This document shows, in pieces, positions 12,011 to 22,227 of a stretch of DNA of 64,000 bases. This stretch comes from Hydrangea macrophylla. Lineage: Eukaryota; Streptophyta; Magnoliopsida; Cornales; Hydrangeaceae. The stretch lies in assembly GCA_033977485.1 (NCBI GenBank), contig CM066987.1, positions 54,276,533-54,340,532 on the forward strand, in the 5' to 3' direction. Each line of letters starts with the position of its first letter. The first letter of the stretch is position 1. Under the pieces are notes generated by a model, which was not told where the DNA came from, did not search any database, and was given only the letters and a program-made list of their open reading frames with translations. A program made the translations under genes and the position numbers.

Positions 12011-14264
12011 GCTTTCCTGCATCTGCGGACCCTTGAAATAAATAAAATGATGATGATTTTTTTTTTAAAAGAGGGAAGCCACCTATGCCCCTAGTTTTGG
12101 ACCCTTCATATTTCCATTTTAGCATTGTGTTATGATAGTGTTTAAAAATCCTGCTTGCATTGCTCTTGGGATACTCATGGAGACTCTTCAAATCTTTATT
12201 CATCATCTTAAACCCACACAATTGAGACCATTATTGACTCATCAAAGGGGGACAATCTTGACAAAGGGATTACACAAGCGACAGACTCAAACTCTATATT
12301 ATTATGAATTAGTGTGCTTTCATCGTGAACAATGTATCATCTTTCCTTTCATTTATTCATCATCTTACAATGTTAGTACTTTTCCAACAAATCTAAACTT
12401 TGAAGGTTCTCTTTTTGAGTTAGCTGATTCTTTGCTTATCCAGAGTGTGCTTCAGATTAGTGCTTTAGCTTAGAGAATAAAAGACAATCTATTTCAATCC
12501 ATTCAAAACAAACTTGATTACTCGAGAACTTTGCTCTGACATAGAGGGATTTTGGCAAACGAAGTTTGCCCCTAGTTTGAGTAGGACTCGGAGGCATTGC
12601 TTTTGGGATTAAATGAGGTGTTCAGCAAACGAAGTTTGCCCCTGGTTTGGCGATATATATGTGGCTTCGGGCAAACTTACGCAAGTTTGCCCCCTAGTCT
12701 GAAGAAAGGAAACCAAAGGCACAAAGGGTGATGCTCATGGTTTAGGGATGGTTATGGACCGAGAACCTTGGAAGGTTCGCCTACTTATCCCCGAACGGGA
12801 ATCAGGTCCGAAGTAGTTCGGCCAAGGCCTGCAAGAAAGATGCCATAAGATGGCGAGGCTGGCGACCGAACCGAGTAGGCTGCCTACGTATCCCCAAGTG
12901 GGAATCAGGTCAAAAACGTAGTTCATCAACTCTGGAGGTCTTGAAAAAATAAGGCTTCAAGAATTTGTGGGCTTTTCGAGCCATGTTTCCATATGGGTTG
13001 TTTGTGGTAGCCTTTGAACAGGATTATGAACTACTTCTCCCTTTTATGCATTTTTTTTTCTCTTCTTCTTTTCCTCTTTTCTTCTTTCGTTTTTTTTTTC
13101 CTTTTTTTTTGTTTTGTGGTGGTTGATTCTTTTCGCCTTATCACTAGCCAGTCAATCTTTACAACTCTCATAATACATCGTGTTTTAATCATACTCTATT
13201 ATACTCACAAAGCAATATCAGCCCTCCAAATTACTCTTTATTTTTCTCAAAGATACCTTTGTATTGTTTTAGGCCCACTTAGCCATTGAGCCTCTCACAA
13301 AATTTTGATACTAATTGATACTTTTAAATCTCTCTTTTCATTTCCAATTTCTTTTCTTTGTTGAGAACAACACAAAGCCTTCATGTTCCAATGATATACA
13401 AGAATTCTCAATCTTATTTATTCTCTTTTTTTCTTTCTCTTTCCTTTCTTTTCTCTACCTCACTATCTCATATTCTCTTCATGATTTTGACTGGCTAGGA
13501 TTCGGATTTTGAAATCAACACGCATCTTATTTTTGCTCTAACTTTTGCCTAGGCACCCTTTCGGGTTTTCATCCTAGCGAGCTCCTTCATCTTCTTCTTT
13601 CTCTTTTCTCTTTTTTATTTTCTTCCTTTTTTTTTGTGCTCTAAATTTTGCCTAGGTGCCCTTTCGGGTTTTCATCCTAGCGAGCTCCTTTTTCTTTCTC
13701 TTCTTTTTTTTTTTGGGAAGAAGAAGTTCATTTAATATATTCGACTACCATCAAGGATCAAGTTATGGCTTTGGACTAGTTGGACTCATCTTTTAGGCTT
13801 GGTATTTAAGAGAAGGGGATGGTGAGCAAGCTTCAAGAAGTTCCAAGTTCATCTTTTCAAGATTGAGCAAGAGCATCTTTAAATTCTTAAAGTAAGGCTA
13901 ATCAATTCTCTGCTCCTCTTTGGATTTGGCACAGATTTTCTTTGATCAATTGGGGATCCTTTTCAATGCAACGATTTATTAACAAAGCACTTTCCATGAT
14001 CATTTGAAAAAGTGTTTTTTTTTTTTTTTTTTTTTTTGGGCTTAAGGATCCATTTTAAGCAAAATGACATTTTATTCAACTAGGATAGAAGGAAGATTAC
14101 ATCACTCGACTCGATTGACTTGATGAAGACTTGACAATAAACTCGATAATAGACTAACTAGAGGACTCGACTGGACTCGACATTTGACTCCAACTTGGAC
14201 ATGAGTCGATTGCAAACTGGACTAGACTCGACCTTGGTCTCAATTGGAGTGTCATAGATGATCT
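12011..14264. other. Non-coding middle of the Ogre-like element
   Basis: No protein domain was found. It has three copies of a CAAACGAAGTTTG-type hairpin next to GCCCC (12554, 12623, 12669), two copies of the CTACGTATCCC block (12774, 12880), long pyrimidine tracts (13030-13110, 13590-13710) and a roughly 109-bp duplicated block containing TTTCGGGTTTTCATCCTAGC (about 13550 and 13660). The position would hold pol in an autonomous element. Confidence 0.6.
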
Positions 14265-15353
14265 TCAATTTATTATATTTCCAAAAGCATCCACATTTGC
14301 TTTAGCAGCAGTATTCCTAAACACTATCACCTCACCAGCATCATTTAACCCTTTGGGCTCAACACTTTCCTTTAGCATATGTGTGGCAACACCATCCATG
14401 TCTATGTCCCACTCTTTAGCAGAACAGCCCTCCTCTGACTCATACCCAATTTTGTCAATGCCTTTTTCAATTTTATTGATTGGGTCAGGGCTAATTAGTT
14501 TTTGCGAACTCGCGGAGGCAACAAATCCCTTGAGAGTGCTCAGTGATTGCTGGGATTGAAAGGATTGCAAGTCATGCCAAATGTTACTCAGTGGGTTCAG
14601 CGAAGGAGTGATCATTTTCTGCTCAATGAGATCTTGGATATCATGGCGGAGTTTTATGCAATAATTGGTCATGTGACCAGGGGTCTGGTGGTAGGCGCAG
14701 TATAATGATGGGTCATATTTGAGGGGTAAGGGATTTGATGGTGGCCTTGGGTCCAGGAGATTGAGATGACCACTCTTGATGAGGTGACCAAGGGCCATGG
14801 ATAATGGCATGCCAAGGTTGGTGAAAATTCTTCGCTTGCGGGTTTGGCTTGATTTTGGATTCGACTTTGAGCTTGAGCTGGCTTTTAGGTTTGGATATGC
14901 GGTTAGGCTAGGATTTCTTGAGTTGGGATGTTGGCTTGGATTAGCTTTTTGGCTGGATGGGGTCAGGCTTGGATATGAGCTTGGGATTGGATGTGGGCCT
15001 TGCAGATTGGTCAAGTATGACTGCGGGATTTGGTGATTGACCAGATATGAGCTCTGGTGATTGGTTGGGCTTGGGTACATGGTTAGATTTGGATATGGGC
15101 ATTGATGCATGGGTGGGTTTGGACATGGGCATTGTTGCTTCTCTAGGCGATCCATTATTCTCTTTTCCAATTGATCCATTTTCACCTCATCGTTGGCCAT
15201 CTGATCTTTCAGCAATTGAATGAACTCAAGCATGACTCCCTCTAATTGCTTCACCCTAGAATCTTGTTGCTCAACAACGACTTGCAGTTTGCTTACTTTC
15301 TCCTCCAAAGCTCTGTAGGCCATTGGTGGGTCTATCTCGACATGATGGTCCAT
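14265..15353 (-). CDS. Gag-like protein of the Ogre-like element
   Basis: A 362-codon open frame on the minus strand and the only long intact frame in this element. Residues about 10-90 are predicted to form a coiled coil (heptads with EEKVSKLQVVVEQQDSRVKQ). Residues 95-170 are rich in Pro, Ser, Asn and Gln. Then come a conserved RRIFTNLGMPLS/LGHLIKSGHLNLLDPRPP stretch and a zinc-binding-like motif, YCAYHQTPGHMTNYC, followed by LRHDIQDLIEQ. That Cys/His region is characteristic of Gag from Tat/Ogre-clade elements, so the protein probably coats the RNA. Typical autonomous Gag-Pol would continue into protease; this frame ends without it. The ATG at 15353 was taken as the first Met in the open frame. 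Confidence 0.75.
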   Translation of the reverse strand: MDHHVEIDPPMAYRALEEKVSKLQVVVEQQDSRVKQLEGVMLEFIQLLKDQMANDEVKMDQLEKRIMDRLEKQQCPCPNPPMHQCPYPNLTMYPSPTNHQSSYLVNHQIPQSYLTNLQGPHPIPSSYPSLTPSSQKANPSQHPNSRNPSLTAYPNLKASSSSKSNPKSSQTRKRRIFTNLGMPLSMALGHLIKSGHLNLLDPRPPSNPLPLKYDPSLYCAYHQTPGHMTNYCIKLRHDIQDLIEQKMITPSLNPLSNIWHDLQSFQSQQSLSTLKGFVASASSQKLISPDPINKIEKGIDKIGYESEEGCSAKEWDIDMDGVATHMLKESVEPKGLNDAGEVIVFRNTAAKANVDAFGNIIN

Positions 15354-16753
15354 GATCTCCTCTAAGTAAGAGAGATAAACCCAAGAAGATTAGAAGTGTC
15401 CTTACTAGGGGCTCTGGTTGTTCCACTCTTTCTAAAAAAATAAATAGAAAAAAGGTCCTCATGCAGAATTGAATAGTAAGGAATTTTTTTATTTATTTAT
15501 TTTTTTTTTTTTTAGGGACTTTGAACTTAATCGGAAGGAAGATGTTGTGAGTTCGTATGCTACACATGCATGCAATGACAAAATGTTCATGCTTTGATGA
15601 TTCGATGTGGCTAAATGCATGCACCGCACACATGGCACACAGATGAAATGCAAGTGTGTGTGTGCCTACTCTATATGCCAAAGCAAAGGAAAATTCTAAT
15701 CCTAACAGGTAAACACATAAGCACATAAAATCCTCACCCATGTCAAGTGCGCCAACTTCTCCTCTCATTGTGATCTTCACTACCCTCTCAAAGGTTGGAT
15801 ATTCAAAATTTTTCGAAATTCATTTGAAAATCACTTGTTTAGAACGATGAGATCTTTCAAAACAATTCTCAAGAATTTTGAATTTTTTATTTTAAAAAAA
15901 TGAGGATGTGAAAACATTTCTCAATGAAGATGATTGGATTGAAATTTTGCTTTAAAATTCATTTGAAGAGCATTGTTTTTTTTTTAAAAAAAACAATTCC
16001 CAAGATTTTGGATTCTTCCTTCAAGAAGGAGAATGCGAGAATATACCTCAACAAGGGGTTGACTTGGGATTTTAATCAAAAGGTGAATCCCAAAGATTTT
16101 AAAAGAGTGACTAAATACTTTGGAATGAAGAAGTCAAAAACTTATCTTCTTTCAAAGATGGATTTAAAATTCCTTGGGTAGAAGGATCATATGTTTGGAT
16201 AATCACCGAACTTTTCATAAATTTGGATGCATACAAGGTCAATGATGCTTAGCTAAACATGATACAAGAGATGTAATCTTATAATCAAGATTCGGCTTAT
16301 TCTTAAATGTCATAGGACATGAAAAGGAATTGCTCAAAAGTGATTAAGAGGTTACACATCTTTTATCAAGCAAGCATCGTCATCATCTCAAATAACCCCT
16401 TTCGGGCATACAAAACTCCCTAGCACATAATCCCAATCAAGAATTAATTTCCTAAGATCGAAAGGTTCTATGGAAACTACTATGCAAAGGCCGGGTTTTG
16501 GTCAAATAAGGGACCCTTGACACACACCCGATAGGATGCTTCATATACCAAAACATGGTACGAGATCAAGGGTGATCACACGGCCCCATGATGGCTTGAC
16601 CGACCGGGGTTGCCCCGAGCCTCCAAGGTCATAGTTCCGTGCAATCGACTGGCGAGACATGCAAGTGCAATGCAACGGGCATACAAAAATTAATTAATTT
16701 GATTAGAAGGATGCTTTCAAGTCTAATCCTCGAGTGAACCCAAAATCAGAATT
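15354..16753 (-). other. Leader between PBS and gag of the Ogre-like element
   Basis: About 1.4 kb without a credible gene: a poly-T/TTTA run near 15487-15514 and AT-rich DNA, then a more GC-balanced part at 16470-16680. It probably carries the untranslated leader and packaging sequence. Confidence 0.5.
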
Positions 16754-16803
16754 CTGGTCTGCGAAACCAGAGATTCTGGGTTCGATCCCCAGCAGAGTCG
16801 CCA
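16754..16803 (-). other. Primer-binding site extended into a 50-nt tRNA-Arg 3'-half-like sequence
   Basis: The first 18 nt of PBS on the minus strand, TGGCGACTCTGCTGGGGA (16803-16786), lie three bases inside the 5' LTR. Read on the plus strand, the match to a tRNA does not stop there: 16754-16803 folds as an anticodon arm (CTGGT, loop CTGCGAA, ACCAG), a five-base variable region, a T arm (CTGGG, loop TTCGATC, CCCAG), the 3' acceptor strand CAGAGTC, G, and CCA. No D arm or 5' acceptor strand precedes it, so this is not a tRNA gene. From memory it resembles plant tRNA-Arg(ACG), which would fit the tRNA-Arg priming of Ogre elements. Confidence 0.8.
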
Positions 16804-16806
16804 GAT

Positions 16807-17815
16807 TGTGGATATCGCAGGTTTTTCCAATTTTACCCACTTTTAAAACATTTTTCCAAATTTCAAAGAGTCGCCACTTAATTTTTAAAAGGAAAATTAA
16901 GAAACCATTTTAAAGCAAACTGATCTTTTTGCGAAACCAAAGATAAACTGGGTCCGGGGATTATGGAATGAAAGGGGAAGGAGCCCGGCGGACTAAAACA
17001 CACCCTTTCATCCTATCTCACGATAGGCCTCTACTCAACATCCTTTTTAATCAAATTATTAATCTAAGCATGCCCTCAATTAATACATATATACATATAC
17101 ATCACACAAGCATGTTTTAAAAGTGGGTAAAATTGGAAAAACCTGCGATATCCACAATCTGGCGAAAAGCAGTCTGTTACAGCCAGCGGCACTCGACGGG
17201 TGCCGGCGGCACTCGCTGAATGCCAGGCGGCACTCACTGAGTGCCGGACGGCACTCGCTGAGTGCCGGGCGGCATTCGCTGAATGCCGGGAGGCACTCAG
17301 TAAGTGCCGCCGGGTTTTCCGGGTGCCGGGGCTAACTGAATTTTGTCCATCTTTTTGATTTTTTAAAAATATGTTGGTGTAAACACAAATTTTTTATTCT
17401 ATGTATGTATATATTTGCATTAAGATCCCCCATGTGCATGTGCATGGTATATTTTTGAATATACTATTTCTTTTTGTATTTTCTCTTTTTCAAAAATCTT
17501 TTCATTTATTTTGTCCTCCCTTTTCTTCCAAGGAAACTCTCTTTCTCTCTTTTTTTGTTTATCAATTCTCTTTTCTTTTAAAAAGAAGACAAATTCCCAG
17601 ACTGAGTTTCTTACACGTTCTTCATCATTCGGGTTTCCCCCGGAATGCCCGAATCCTCTCTCTCTTTTTTTATTTTATTAATTTAACTTGAAGAACACCT
17701 TGGAGACTTTGAATTTCTTGGAAAATCTTCGAATGCCATGGTCATCGTCATCATCGGTCTTTGAGAGGTAACCAATCCCTGGATTTGACGTTTGGTCAAA
17801 ATTGGGGTGTCTACA
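16807..17815 (-). repeat. 5' LTR of the Ogre-like element, internally deleted (1,009 bp)
   Basis: Both ends match the 3' LTR, but the part corresponding to 3752-6058 is gone. In its place, 17115-17166 is an inverted copy of 16799-16849, the LTR end plus the first bases of the PBS. The TATA-containing segment is lost, so this LTR probably cannot start transcription. The hairpin array (17187-17311) is retained. Confidence 0.88.
17187..17311. repeat. Hairpin array, second LTR copy
   Basis: Same six 21-bp units as at 6080-6205, with a few differences, for example a loop change (GGCACTCACTGAGTGCC) and an unpaired change in the last unit (CTCAGTAAG). Confidence 0.85.
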
Positions 17816-17820
17816 CCAGG

Positions 17821-18000
17821 ATTTGAGTGTAGATCATATTAAAGCCACAGAGACTTGGATAGAAAATTAATAAACTGTTTTGGTTCTTGTTTCTTGAAGA
17901 ATTAGTTTTACTACACTGGAGTGGAATTATTGGTGGTAGAGTTACTGCCATACTTGCTTTGGTGACTGTCAAAGAGTTTCTGCAAAAGTTAAATTTCTTA
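17821..18000. other. Copia-internal or unassigned DNA
   Basis: This continues 3324-3437 once the nested element is removed. No protein domain was recognised. Confidence 0.4.
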
Positions 18001-18284
18001 GGCTTAGTTTGGCCCCCACATGGTGCTTCTCCTTTTTTAAAACACAATTTAATGTTAATTCATTTGGTAACTAGTTTATGAGCTTTGCAAAAATTGAACT
18101 TAGGGCTTTTTTGGAGGGAGCTTTTAAAAGCTCTAGAATGGAGCTTTTAAAAGCCCAAGGTTGCTTTTTGGTTTCATGATGTCTTTTTGAAGAGTAGTGT
18201 GTCACTTGTATAAAATTATCAAAGAACTTAGTAATAAATTTCAAAAGCTCCTTTTGAAAAGCCACATGGGGGCCAAACTAAGCC
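18001..18284. mobile_element. Tourist-like MITE (PIF/Harbinger type)
   Basis: A 284-bp non-coding element with terminal inverted repeats GGCTTAGTTTGGCCCCCACA and its complement. TTA is duplicated on both sides (17998-18000 and 18285-18287). A three-base TTA/TAA target and GG..TGTTTGG-like ends are typical of PIF/Harbinger MITEs. Inside are further self-complementary pieces (GAGCTTTTAAAAGCTC type). Confidence 0.88.
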
Positions 18285-18287
18285 TTA

Positions 18288-18610
18288 CTTCGAAGTACAT
18301 TTTTTTCCACGTCAAAATGTGGTGGGAGCAATCAACTGGCTATCTTTTCTTGGAACTAAATTCAAGAGTGGAGATGCAAAAGTAATTTCCCTGGTCTATT
18401 TTGTTTGGAAAATGATCCTGGTTGATATATCCAAACAACATTCTTATTATATCATTGTAATTAAAAAGTACTTTACTGTTACTATCGTTGCTTTTGATTT
18501 TCTTAGTGAACTCTTAACATACTCCAAAAATTATGCTTTGTTTTTCAAATTCAGTTTACATGGTGCACTTCGATCAATGATTTTGATTGGTCACAGTATT
18601 AGACTTCATA
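18288..18610. other. Unassigned DNA between MITE and Tat/Retand-like element
   Basis: AT-rich sequence with an open frame of about 99 codons that resembles no known domain. Probably old copia-internal or unrelated repeat DNA. Confidence 0.35.
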
Positions 18611-18615
18611 CTTGC

Positions 18616-19237
18616 TGATTATGCCAAAAATTGGTAGAAGAGATAAGAAGAAACAGTCAACAGGTTTGTATGTGGTTCGGCCCCGTTAATGAGGTGACTT
18701 ACATTCACGTGTTGCGTCAGTGCGCCTACTAACAAATCACGGCGGGATCTAGTGAACCGACAAGGAGGATGGCACTACTGGATCACCGGTCGGGTATATG
18801 CGTGTGCATGTATTTTGCTATTCTTGAGGAGTTAGAATGCGATCCCCCTTCAATGGGGGTGGATGGCCTCTTTTATAGGTGCAAGAGACCACCCGTACAA
18901 GGTAAGTATGTGATTAGGAAGCTTAATATGATTACAACTGATTTACATGAATTTAGGAGAGTTTCCTAAGTGGTTTAGGAAACTGCTTGCTCCTTCCATT
19001 TAGTCTTCTAGCTGGGATAGATAAATGATTGCTGGCCTGCTGGACAAGCAACCGTGTCTTCTGGTGGCGCGCCCATGTGGGGCCAGTCTGGAGTGAATGC
19101 CCGTGCTATTTATCATCCCGGGCGGTTCGTACAACGGCCCGGTAAGGCTGAGGGGTCAGCCCAGATTCAAGGTGACTTGACCTCTTTTTCCTGAGGTGGC
19201 AAGGGTTGACTTCGACCGGATATTTTTGTACATATCA
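18616..19237 (-). repeat. 3' LTR of the Tat/Retand-like element
   Basis: Matches 29617-30241 with few differences. The element-strand start is TGATATGTACAAAAATAT at 19237. The polypurine tract AAATGGGGGGCAGT adjoins it. Confidence 0.87.
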
Positions 19238-19251
19238 ACTGCCCCCCATTT
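19238..19251 (-). other. Polypurine tract of the Tat/Retand-like element
   Basis: AAATGGGGGGCAGT on the minus strand immediately before the 3' LTR. Confidence 0.7.
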
Positions 19252-19672
19252 TCAAAACTAACGGGATGCTCTATCTAATGAGGCTTGAAAATTAAGACTG
19301 CCTCCGAAGAACCGCTCGGGGAAAAGGCCGGAACCTTACCCGGGACATAACCAGTGGCGCCGGTTTTCCGGGGTCTGGATCGAGTGGTAGCTATGTGGGC
19401 CCGAGATCGACCGTTCCCACGTGTTAACTGGTCACTGGCCTGGTCAGGATCCAACGAGGCTGGTGTGAATGCAACTGAACAGTCATGTCATAATCGGACC
19501 GTCACGTCTGGCATTAAATGTGCGCGTCTGTTGAGGCGTCATTCCAAGTGCCCGAGGCGACAGCTATCGGCAAGCTTTGGCGAGAAAGCTTCTAGACTGT
19601 TGGATTTGAAGTGATCTTTATATATTTTTCTTGCTCTGCTGGCAATAGTGACCGATCGATTTTGTACTAACA

Positions 19673-20149
19673 TGGCCGCGGGAGCCGAGTCCTTCCTGCC
19701 TGCCTTGGCCGGGAGGGCCACTGCTGCTAAAACTGCCCTTGCGGAGGGGCAGGCGGCCCTGGAGGCTAAGGAGAGGGCCTTGACCGTGGAGAAGAACAGG
19801 GTCAAGGGTCGGGTCCTGAACCTGGGGGCGACCCAGGAGGAGCTGGCAGTGGCTCTGACGGAGCTGGAGACCGAGCAGGCTGCCCGCGCGGCGGCGAAGG
19901 CCAGGGAGAGAGCTTTGGCGGAGGCAGCGGCCTGGCCCCCGGGGGAAACCTTTGACGATGGGTTTTTTCCTCTGGTATGAGGACTTGAAGAGGAGGTTGG
20001 GCCGGGACCACCCGGAGTTGGACACTACCCCTTACCAGGGGGTGGATTCCGACTACTGGGACATGGTGCCTGGTGCCACCGATGGCGTCGCTGCTGATGC
20101 CCAGGGTACCGCCGCCGCGGTCGATGGTGCGGCCGCCCCGGAGAGCTAG
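19673..20149 (+). pseudogene. Antisense ORF (aORF) in the 3' region, one frameshift
   Basis: A plus-strand frame, opposite to gag-pol, starts ATGGCCGCG at 19673 and encodes an Ala/Glu/Lys-rich likely coiled coil (for example TALAEGQAALEAKERALTVE). Near a T6 run at about 19962-19968 the frame must shift by one base to continue as YEDLKRRLGRDHPELDTTPY and then an Ala-rich end, stopping at 20149. An AATAAA signal lies at about 20350 and a TATATATT box at about 19619. Antisense extra ORFs downstream of pol are known in Tat-clade elements; their function is unknown. The GC content and open frame are unlike the decayed pol nearby. It could be intact apart from the homopolymer. Confidence 0.6.
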
Positions 20150-20176
20150 GAGGGAGATGATGTCCTGGAAGGGTAG

Positions 20177-20208
20177 GTTGGGGGGGGGGGGGGGGGGGTT
20201 GGGGGGGA
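20177..20208. repeat. Long G tract
   Basis: A run of about 20 G residues, then TT and seven more G, just after the aORF. It could form a G-quadruplex on the plus strand; it may also be misread in length. Confidence 0.7.
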
Positions 20209-20209
20209 A

Positions 20210-21250
20210 CTGAGGAGACTACAATCTGGAGGTCGTCGATGTCTCTTAGCTCCCTCTTCAGCATCTTGTTTTTTTTTTGGTTGGGTTGGTTTTGTTGGGG
20301 AGGCTACTACAACTGCCCCCCAGGCAATGTACAGTTTTTTATTTTTACTTAATAAAAAGGTCTCTTGAGGCCATCCTTCTCATCGAATGTTTATTACTTG
20401 TAAATGTATTCCTGTTTGTGATTTCATTCCCGACCGGTTGTTAGTTATTCTGAAACCCTGCCTTAGCAAAAGATTTAGGACTATAATCGGCAGAGAATAG
20501 TTGGTCTTTCAGGGACCTGTTATGTAGGTCCTGCTCGGGTGTAGTGTAGGTACTTAGGAATATGAGGTGTCCTAGGATTCCAAGTCCTGTTAGTGCCCGG
20601 TGTGATCTCCTATTTTGGTCTGGTACTCCCCTGCCCCCCAAGCTTTTGCTAAGGCAGGTGTATAGAGGGAGTGGCCGTAGGAAACCGACCTAGAACGTGG
20701 GTGGTTGTAGGGTCCTTTGAGGCTTGCTATCATCCGCCACCTAGGGGGACTTGTCCCCATTGCTGGTTTGGCCTAAGCGAAGCCGGTGCCTCGGGGTTTG
20801 AATCGAGGTCTTTTGTGCCTCAGGTGTGTTCCCGAGGTCTTTTGGATGCCTGGGTCTGACCCCGAGGTCTTTTGAGTGATCAAACACGGAGAAGAATTGT
20901 TCGGCGGAAAAAGAAACTTTTATTACTATAGAATCGCTCGTACAGAGCTACATAGTTCCTAGTCAACCCTAACTTCATGCTCTACTGGAAATACTTGTGG
21001 AGATGCTACACTTTCCAAGGGTAAGAGAGGTCGCGTCCGTCCAGATTTTGCAACCAGTATGTTCAAGGTCGGTTGACTTGGGTGACCTTGTATGGTCCTT
21101 CCCAGGTCGGTCCTTCCCAGGTCAGTCCTAATTTACCATGGCTCGGGACCTTTGTAGACTAGTTTACCGCCATTAGAATGAGATCCCCGACCTGGAAACT
21201 TCGGTGCTTGACTTTGCTATTGAAGTACCGGGAAACTCTCTGCTTGTAAG
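20210..21250. other. Spacer between integrase remnant and aORF
   Basis: No protein domain was identified. It contains the poly(A) signal of the antisense ORF and the repeated phrase GAGGTCTTTTG (about 20806-20872). Confidence 0.5.
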
Positions 21251-21258
21251 CTGCACTT

Positions 21259-21990
21259 TTAGATATGCCCGGTCTCTTTTTCTTCCACCAAGTCGAGTTC
21301 TGTTCTGAGGGCTTCCTCATTACCCTGCTCGTTGAAATTTTCCACCCGGTACGTCGGCAACCCGAGCTCGATGGGGACCACTACCTCAAAGCCATAGGTT
21401 AGTGAAAATGGCGTTTTGCCTGTTGCTGCCCGGGGCATAGTGCGGTAGGCCCACATGAGGGATGGTAATTCTTCTACCCACACGCCTTTGGCATTTTCAA
21501 GCCTTGTTTTGATTGGCTACAGAATTGTCCGATTTGTTACCTCGGCTTGGCCATCGGCTTTAGGGTGCTCGGGAGAGGAGTAGTGATTTGATATCCCGTA
21601 GCCTAAACAGAACTGTCTGAATACCGGAGTGTCGAACTGTCTGTCGTTATCGCTGACCAGAACCCGGGGGATGCCAAACCTGCTTAGGATATTTTTCTCA
21701 ATGAAAATTTCCATTTTCTTCTCGGTGATTGTGGCCAAGGGTTCGGCTTCTGCCCACTTGGTGAAATAGTCCACAGCAATGACAGCGAACTTGACTTATC
21801 CTTTTCCCATTGGGAGGGGACCGACAATATCTATACCCCATTGAGCGAACGGCCAAGGGCTGAGAATTGGAGTCTGGGGTTCTCCCGGGTGGCTGATCAT
21901 GGGGGAGTATCTTTGGCACTTGTCGCATCATCTGACATACTCCTGGGAGTCCCGAACCATTGTCGGCCAGTAGTAGCCCTGCAGCAGGGC
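21259..21990 (-). pseudogene. Integrase remnant of the Tat/Retand-like element
   Basis: Minus-strand fragments encode the integrase core: MDYFTKWAEAEPL with its first Asp (about 21774), VLVSDNDRQFD with the second Asp, and a segment SSPEHPKADGQAEVTNR with the catalytic Glu. The C-terminal part reads ELPSLMWAYRTMPR and TPFSLTYGFEVVVPIE. The catalytic D,D,E residues are present, but a stop near 21516 separates the core from its end and others lie upstream, so no working enzyme is expected. It follows the archaeal-type RNase H in normal Tat-clade order. Confidence 0.85.
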
Positions 21991-22227
21991 TTTTCGGGAG
22001 TGCGCCCGACCTCCTATATGGTTACCACAAACACCTTCATGGATTTCATGTAATATTGCTTGGACCTATATGGGGTGGAGACAGTGGAGATATGGGATAA
22101 AGAACACCATTTTGTAGAGGATGTCATCAACGAGGTGATATCTGGCTTCCCGGTACCTTATCCGGCAGGCATCTTCCCTTTCGTTTGGTAGCGAGCCAGT
22201 TATGAGGAATGTCATGATCGGATCCAT

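Larger units (their letters stand above)
3443..17815 (-). mobile_element. Non-autonomous Ogre-like (Tat clade) Ty3/gypsy element
   Basis: The element runs on the minus strand from its 5' LTR (17815 to 16807) to its 3' LTR (6709 to 3443). The LTR begins TGTAGACACCCCAATTTTGA and ends TATCCACA. CCAGG occurs on both sides (3438-3442 and 17816-17820) as the TSD. In element order it has a tRNA-Arg-type PBS, a leader, one gag-like gene (15353-14265), a long non-coding middle with three tandem arrays, and a polypurine tract next to the 3' LTR. No protease, RT or integrase is visible, so it must have depended on enzymes from a relative. Long LTRs, a tRNA-Arg PBS and tandem repeats before the 3' LTR are known traits of Ogre elements; the lineage call rests on these and on the gag zinc-finger region. 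Confidence 0.85.

Noticed and set aside
11714..12221. Overlapping open frames of 100-126 codons on both strands
   Set aside because: Caused by the 34-37-bp tandem array lacking stops; repeat-derived peptides only.
16754..16803. Candidate tRNA-Arg gene
   Set aside because: Only the 3' half (anticodon arm to CCA) is present; D arm and 5' acceptor strand are missing and CCA is encoded, which plant tRNA genes lack.
6295..17691. Identical 96-codon frames at 6295-6585 and 17401-17691
   Set aside because: Two copies of the same pyrimidine-rich LTR segment; opposite strand to the element's transcription and without a domain.
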